Assembly: GCA_031267775.1 (NCBI GenBank)
Contig: JAIRYL010000193.1
Span: 1-9,966, forward strand
Origin: Tannerellaceae bacterium
GTDB taxonomy: Bacteria > Bacteroidota > Bacteroidia > Bacteroidales > Tannerellaceae
DNA length: 9,966 nucleotides
Reading direction: 5' to 3'
Each line of letters opens with the position of its first letter. The first letter of the stretch is position 1. Shown here piece after piece: positions 6,758-9,966 of the stretch. The position numbers and the translations under genes are program-made. Under the pieces are notes generated by a model. The model did not search any database and was not told the origin of the DNA. It was given only the letters and a program-made list of their open reading frames with translations.

Positions 6758-7545
6758 CAAAACCCTTTTGCCTTTGCTTCGTTCCAGATTTTGTCCATCT
6801 CTTCAAGCGACATATCTTTTAGCGATAGCCCTTCTTTAGCCGCATGCTCTTCTAAATAAGTAAAGCGCCGGATGAATTTCCGATTCGTGCGCTCAAGAGC
6901 ATTGTCGGGGTTTATTTTATAGAGCCGGGCTGCATTGATCAGGCTGAAAAAGAGGTCGCCAAATTCGGCTTCCATACGGTCGGCGTCCATTTGGTCTATC
7001 TCGGCTTTGAGTTCGTCGAACTCCTCCTGCACTTTATCCCATACCTGTTCGCGCTGTTCCCAGTCGAAACCTGCATTACGGGCTTTATCCTGGATGCGGT
7101 GCGCTTTAACGACGGAGGGAAGACTGGCCGGCACGCCTTGGAGCACTGTTTTATTACCGCCTTTTTCTTTTAGCTTTATCTGTTCCCAGCTCTGCTCTAC
7201 CTGTTTGCTTGTTTCGGCCGAGCCTTCGCCAAATACGTGCGGATGACGGTATATCAATTTTTGGCATAAGGCGTCGCAAACGCCTTTGATATCGAAAACC
7301 TCCTTCTCTTCTCCTATTTTGGCATAAAAAACGATATGGAGCAGCAAGTCGCCCAATTCTTTCTTGATATCATCCGGATTATTGCGGATAATTGCGTCGC
7401 ATAATTCATACGTTTCTTCTATTGTATTGGAGCGGAGGCTTTCATTGGTTTGTTTTCTGTCCCACGGACATTTCACCCGCAGTTCATCTAAAATATCCAG
7501 CAGTTGCCCGAAGGCTTTCAACTGGTCTTCCCTACTGTATTTCAT
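6757..7545 (-). CDS. mazG: Nucleoside triphosphate pyrophosphohydrolase MazG
   Basis: A 262-residue protein with two tandem MazG domains. It hydrolyses (d)NTPs to NMP plus pyrophosphate, and in other bacteria is linked to removal of damaged nucleotides and to (p)ppGpp control. The first domain has 'CPWDRKQTNESL' (26-37) and the metal site E43-E44-xx-E47 ... E63-xx-D66 ('KELGDLL'). The second has E174-E175-xx-E178 ('QEEFDEL') ... E194-xx-D197 ('EFGDLFF'). Both metal sites are intact, as in the full-length E. coli-type enzyme of similar length. It starts 5 nt after dsbD and its stop overlaps the mutY start, placing it in the middle of a tight operon. No toxin or antitoxin partner lies nearby. 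Confidence 0.94.
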   Translation of the reverse strand: MKYSREDQLKAFGQLLDILDELRVKCPWDRKQTNESLRSNTIEETYELCDAIIRNNPDDIKKELGDLLLHIVFYAKIGEEKEVFDIKGVCDALCQKLIYRHPHVFGEGSAETSKQVEQSWEQIKLKEKGGNKTVLQGVPASLPSVVKAHRIQDKARNAGFDWEQREQVWDKVQEEFDELKAEIDQMDADRMEAEFGDLFFSLINAARLYKINPDNALERTNRKFIRRFTYLEEHAAKEGLSLKDMSLEEMDKIWNEAKAKGF

Positions 7546-7550
7546 TTTGC

Positions 7551-9611
7551 TTATTTTTCTATTCTTGTTTTGTAATTAACTAATCCGGTTTGCAGGAATT
7601 TTACGTATTGGGCAACATCCTCGTTATATGCATAGGAAGGAGCCAGCGGTTTGCCGTCATTATCAAGCAATACGTAGAAGGGCTGGGCGTTTGCCCCGAA
7701 TTTACTCCGCTGGAGGTAACTCCATTTATCCCCCACCGTTTTCAGTTTACGCATCTTGCCATGTTCTTCTATTTCCAGTATTCGAGGCAGTTTGGTTTTA
7801 TCGTCGACAAATAATGTTATTAACACATAGTCTTTTTCAAGCAATTGTTTCACTTCCGGGCTTGTCCATACAGACGCTTCCATCTTGCGGCAGTTTATGC
7901 ATCCGTAACCGGAAAAATCAATCATGACCGGTTTGTTTATTCGTTTGGCATAGGCCATTCCAGCCTCATAATCGTCAAACGGAGCATGCACTTCGCTATC
8001 GTATAAATTGAAATCCTGCGTTTGCAAAGGCGGGGCGAAAGCGCTGATAGTTTTAAGCGGCGCTCCCCATAAACCGGGAATCATATATATAGCGAAAGCA
8101 AAGGTTATTATGGCCATGAACAAACGGGGTACTGATATGTACTTGACGTCGACGTCGTGGGCTAACTTTAATTTACCTAACAAATAAAACCCGAGCAAGG
8201 CAAAAATTACAATCCACAAAACAAGGAATACTTCGCGGTCGAGAATTCTCCATCCATAGGCTAAATCGGCTACGGAAAGGAATTTAAGCGCCAGCGCCAA
8301 TTCAAGGAATCCCAATACTACTTTTACGGCATTGAGCCATCCCCCTGATTTTGGCATATTTTGCAGCATGTTCGGGAATATGGCAAACAGGCTGAAGGGG
8401 ATGGATAAGGCTAATGCAAATCCCAGCATGCCGGCTGCCGGCCCGATGGCGCTGGCCATTGCTGCGGCCTGTACAAGCAGCGTGCCAATAATGGGGCCTG
8501 TACAGGAGAATGATACCAACACCAATGTAAACGCCATGAAAAAGATACTGATAAAGCCGGTTGTAGAATCGGCTTTACTGTCGAGCTTGTTTGTCCAGGA
8601 TACCGGCAGCACCAGTTCAAATGCGCCGAAGAAGGATATGGCAAAAACGACCAACAGCAGGAAAAACAGGATATTGAATACGGCATTGGTTGATAAGTCG
8701 TTCAAGGCGCTTGCTCCAAAAACGCCCGTTATTATCAACCCCATAGACAGGTATACGATTATAATGGCCAATCCGTACATCAATGCATCCCGGACGGCTT
8801 TTTTCCGGCTACTTGTCCGTTTCAGGAAAAAACTGACCGTCATGGGAATCATTGGCCATACGCAAGGCGTAAGCAAGGCTATCAGTCCGCCCAGAAACCC
8901 GGCGAAGAAAATGAATAGCCACGACGTATCCGCAGCAGAGAGGATGGCGTCTCCATAAGCCTTCATTTCGCCGGCGACCGGCGCCCAAAGGTTTTTATCT
9001 GCCGCCAGTTCGGGCACGGCTAAAGGGATTGTTTTAATCAGGGGCAAACCTGGATTTGCAGCAATTTTATCTGCTTCCGCGTCGCCTTCCGCTATTGAAT
9101 CAACCGGTTCGTCCGGCTCTTCTATTGACGGATCTGTTATGGATTCTTCCATTTTTATATGTTTCCTGCCGAAAGAAAATTCTTTACGCTCAGGAGGCAG
9201 ACAGGTTTCGTCGTTGCAGGCCATAAATTCTACTTCTCCGGCCATTTTGAATTGTTTGGCGTCGGTTACTTTAAACTTCTGCGTAAAAGAAACTTTTCCG
9301 CCAAACCAGCGCAGATTCATATCGAAAAGCTCGTCGTATACCGATACGGGGGCAACGGAAGCTACCGGTTTGCCTGTTAATTCGGCCCCTTTCAAGGTTT
9401 CAAACGTAAACGAGGTAGATACAGGCCCGCCTTCCGGCAAATCCATATCGTATAAATGCCATCCGCTATCCATTGTAGCGGTAAAAACAATTGCTTTCTC
9501 CGAAGCGCCGGAGTCGTCCAGATTTATTTTCCACTTTACGGGAGTAAATATCTGCGCCTGAGCAGTAACAGTTGTCAGCGTTAATACCAGTATACCAATT
9601 AATTTCTTCAT
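7551..9611 (-). CDS. dsbD: Thiol:disulfide interchange protein DsbD (cytochrome c biogenesis / thioredoxin fusion)
   Basis: A 686-residue inner-membrane protein that carries electrons from cytoplasmic thioredoxin to periplasmic thiol proteins. It has a signal peptide (residues 1-20, '...AQAQ'), then a DsbD alpha-like domain with a Cys132/Cys137 pair ('CNDETC', one residue tighter than the E. coli spacing). An acidic linker spans about 156-182. A membrane beta domain of about eight helices (about 231-512) carries the redox cysteines Cys250 ('LLTPC') and Cys370 ('VSFSC'). A thioredoxin-like gamma domain has Cys571-Ile-Asn-Cys574 and the cis-Pro loop near Pro644 ('AQPFYV'). All six redox cysteines are present. 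It is the first gene of dsbD-mazG-mutY, with a -7 box about 55 bp upstream. Confidence 0.94.
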   Translation of the reverse strand: MKKLIGILVLTLTTVTAQAQIFTPVKWKINLDDSGASEKAIVFTATMDSGWHLYDMDLPEGGPVSTSFTFETLKGAELTGKPVASVAPVSVYDELFDMNLRWFGGKVSFTQKFKVTDAKQFKMAGEVEFMACNDETCLPPERKEFSFGRKHIKMEESITDPSIEEPDEPVDSIAEGDAEADKIAANPGLPLIKTIPLAVPELAADKNLWAPVAGEMKAYGDAILSAADTSWLFIFFAGFLGGLIALLTPCVWPMIPMTVSFFLKRTSSRKKAVRDALMYGLAIIIVYLSMGLIITGVFGASALNDLSTNAVFNILFFLLLVVFAISFFGAFELVLPVSWTNKLDSKADSTTGFISIFFMAFTLVLVSFSCTGPIIGTLLVQAAAMASAIGPAAGMLGFALALSIPFSLFAIFPNMLQNMPKSGGWLNAVKVVLGFLELALALKFLSVADLAYGWRILDREVFLVLWIVIFALLGFYLLGKLKLAHDVDVKYISVPRLFMAIITFAFAIYMIPGLWGAPLKTISAFAPPLQTQDFNLYDSEVHAPFDDYEAGMAYAKRINKPVMIDFSGYGCINCRKMEASVWTSPEVKQLLEKDYVLITLFVDDKTKLPRILEIEEHGKMRKLKTVGDKWSYLQRSKFGANAQPFYVLLDNDGKPLAPSYAYNEDVAQYVKFLQTGLVNYKTRIEK

Positions 9612-9666
9612 AAAATAATGAACCTGTTGAAGGATTGTTTTTACTGCAATCCAATTTTTAACTATA

Positions 9667-9674
9667 CAAAGATA
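9667..9674 (-). promoter_or_regulatory. Putative -7 box of the dsbD-mazG-mutY operon
   Basis: On the minus strand this reads TATCTTTG, an exact TAnnTTTG match, 55 bp before the dsbD ATG. No clean TTTG lies about 20 bp further upstream; the nearest is TTTA at 9704-9701, which is too far. The surrounding region is AT-rich, unlike the repeat region just beyond it. Confidence 0.45.
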
Positions 9675-9769
9675 CGTTCATTTACGAAATATATACTACA
9701 TAAACAGTCCGGATTCAGAACAAACCTTTTAATTAGTCAGGATTTTCAACAGGCGCTCTCGAGGAACGG

Positions 9770-9853
9770 CGACCCCTGCTTGAGGAACGGCGGCCTCTGC
9801 TTGAGGAATGCCGCCCTCTGCTTGAAGAACGTCGGCCCCTGCTTGAAGAACGC
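9770..9853. repeat. 21-bp tandem repeat, four copies plus a partial fifth
   Basis: Units are at 9770-9790, 9791-9811, 9812-9832 and 9833-9853, with a degenerate copy at about 9757-9769. The core is CCTGCTTGA(A/G)GAA. Copies differ at unit positions 3, 6, 15 and 21, all one base in three, plus one change at position 19. In the + frame this reads (R-P-L-L-E-E-R)n, and in one minus frame (R-S-S-S-R-G-R)n; nearly all changes are silent in both. Neither frame has an ATG in the visible sequence, so I do not call a gene. The stretch 9612-9906 otherwise holds only the dsbD leader and promoter and a terminator. Confidence 0.85.
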
Positions 9854-9878
9854 TTTCCATCCCTGGCAGGCAGAAAAC

Positions 9879-9901
9879 CGGGACGTCTGTTTTACATCCC
9901 G
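9879..9901 (-). terminator. Putative terminator of an upstream minus-strand gene
   Basis: Minus-strand RNA would form an 8-bp stem (CGGGAUGU with ACGUCCCG, including one G-U pair) around a 7-nt loop, followed by GUUUUC. It begins 5 nt after the stop of the partial frame at the right edge. On the + strand the G-U pair becomes a C-A mismatch, so the minus orientation is favoured. The T-tract is short, which limits confidence. Confidence 0.5.
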
Positions 9902-9906
9902 TTTGT

Positions 9907-9966
9907 TCATGCGAAAAGATCTTTACCTGATTTTTTGCCGGGAACACGCAAAAAACGAACAAATCG
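9907..9966 (-). CDS. C-terminal 19 residues of an unidentified protein (partial)
   Basis: A minus-strand frame open at the right edge ends in TGA at 9909-9907 and gives a basic tail ending 'GKKSGKDLFA'. The argument for it is position: a terminator-like hairpin starts 5 nt after the stop. Too little is visible to recognise a family. A competing minus frame also enters from the edge and runs on to TAA at 9729, but it crosses the hairpin and the tandem repeat and looks unlike a protein. The next gene would be needed to decide. Confidence 0.35.
   Translation of the reverse strand, partial: RFVRFLRVPGKKSGKDLFA

Noticed and set aside
6935..7246. A 103-codon + strand open frame opposite mazG
   Set aside because: It is a serine-rich antisense frame of a well-supported mazG and shows no motif.
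8332..8958. A 208-codon + strand open frame opposite dsbD
   Set aside because: It lies wholly within the dsbD membrane domain on the other strand. It has no family features and no promoter, and dsbD has all its conserved motifs here.
9770..9853. Repeat array considered as CRISPR
   Set aside because: The units abut each other directly with no spacers, and no cas genes are present.
9746..9910. A 54-residue minus-strand ORF with ATG at 9910 (repeated F-L-K-Q units)
   Set aside because: Nearly every repeat change alters an amino acid in this frame. No promoter box lies upstream, and the hairpin at 9879-9901 would sit inside it.
9729..9962. A 77-codon minus-strand open frame across the tandem repeat, starting at TTG
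   Set aside because: It has no ATG and crosses a terminator-like hairpin. Its frame takes the repeat variation at its first or second codon positions rather than at the wobble, so the copy changes would not be silent. Composition is unlike the neighbouring genes.
1..9966. A novel defence, mobile or secondary-metabolite system
   Set aside because: All substantial ORFs belong to recognisable housekeeping or common regulatory families. No transposase, integrase, tRNA, attachment site, toxin, nuclease-defence gene or large synthase is seen.

Overview
The window reads as ordinary chromosome of a Bacteroidales bacterium (phylum Bacteroidota). Three things point there. The first gene is the end of an OMP_b-brl_3-type outer-membrane barrel. 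Several upstream regions carry the Bacteroidota -7 box TAnnTTTG. There are almost no Shine-Dalgarno sequences, and the protein variants (RluA, MazG, MutY, long DsbD) look typical of the phylum. The genus cannot be fixed from this sequence. By eye the left part is more AT-rich than the dsbD-mazG-mutY block.

Layout, left to right. On the + strand: the 3' end of an outer-membrane beta-barrel gene (to 674), a sugar-nucleotidyltransferase-like gene (741-1643) closed by a strong hairpin terminator (1651-1683), and a secreted cyclophilin-type peptidyl-prolyl isomerase (1787-2458). The isomerase gene overlaps, tail to tail by 8 bp, an RluA-family pseudouridine synthase. From there on every gene is on the minus strand. 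In transcription order, right to left, they are: a possible gene end at the right edge (9907-9966) with its own terminator; a stretch with a 21-bp tandem repeat; dsbD-mazG-mutY (9611 to 5714), packed with 5-nt and 1-nt junctions; and tetR-fabH-fabG (5527 to 3186), followed by rluA after a 60-nt gap that holds an AT-rich hairpin.

Working together: dsbD supplies reducing power to the envelope, MazG hydrolyses (d)NTPs and may remove damaged ones, and MutY removes adenine paired with 8-oxoguanine. This reads as a redox and nucleotide-damage housekeeping operon, although the link is inferred. The tetR-fabH-fabG block pairs a TetR repressor with a condensing enzyme and a ketoacyl reductase. A 23-bp near-palindrome sits just upstream of the tetR start, next to a plausible promoter, and is a good candidate autoregulatory operator.

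I found no phage, insertion sequence, CRISPR array, toxin-antitoxin or defence system. The items most worth a second look are the 21-bp tandem repeat at 9770-9853, whose copies differ almost only at wobble positions, the putative TetR operator, and the substrate of the TetR-linked FabH/FabG pair.
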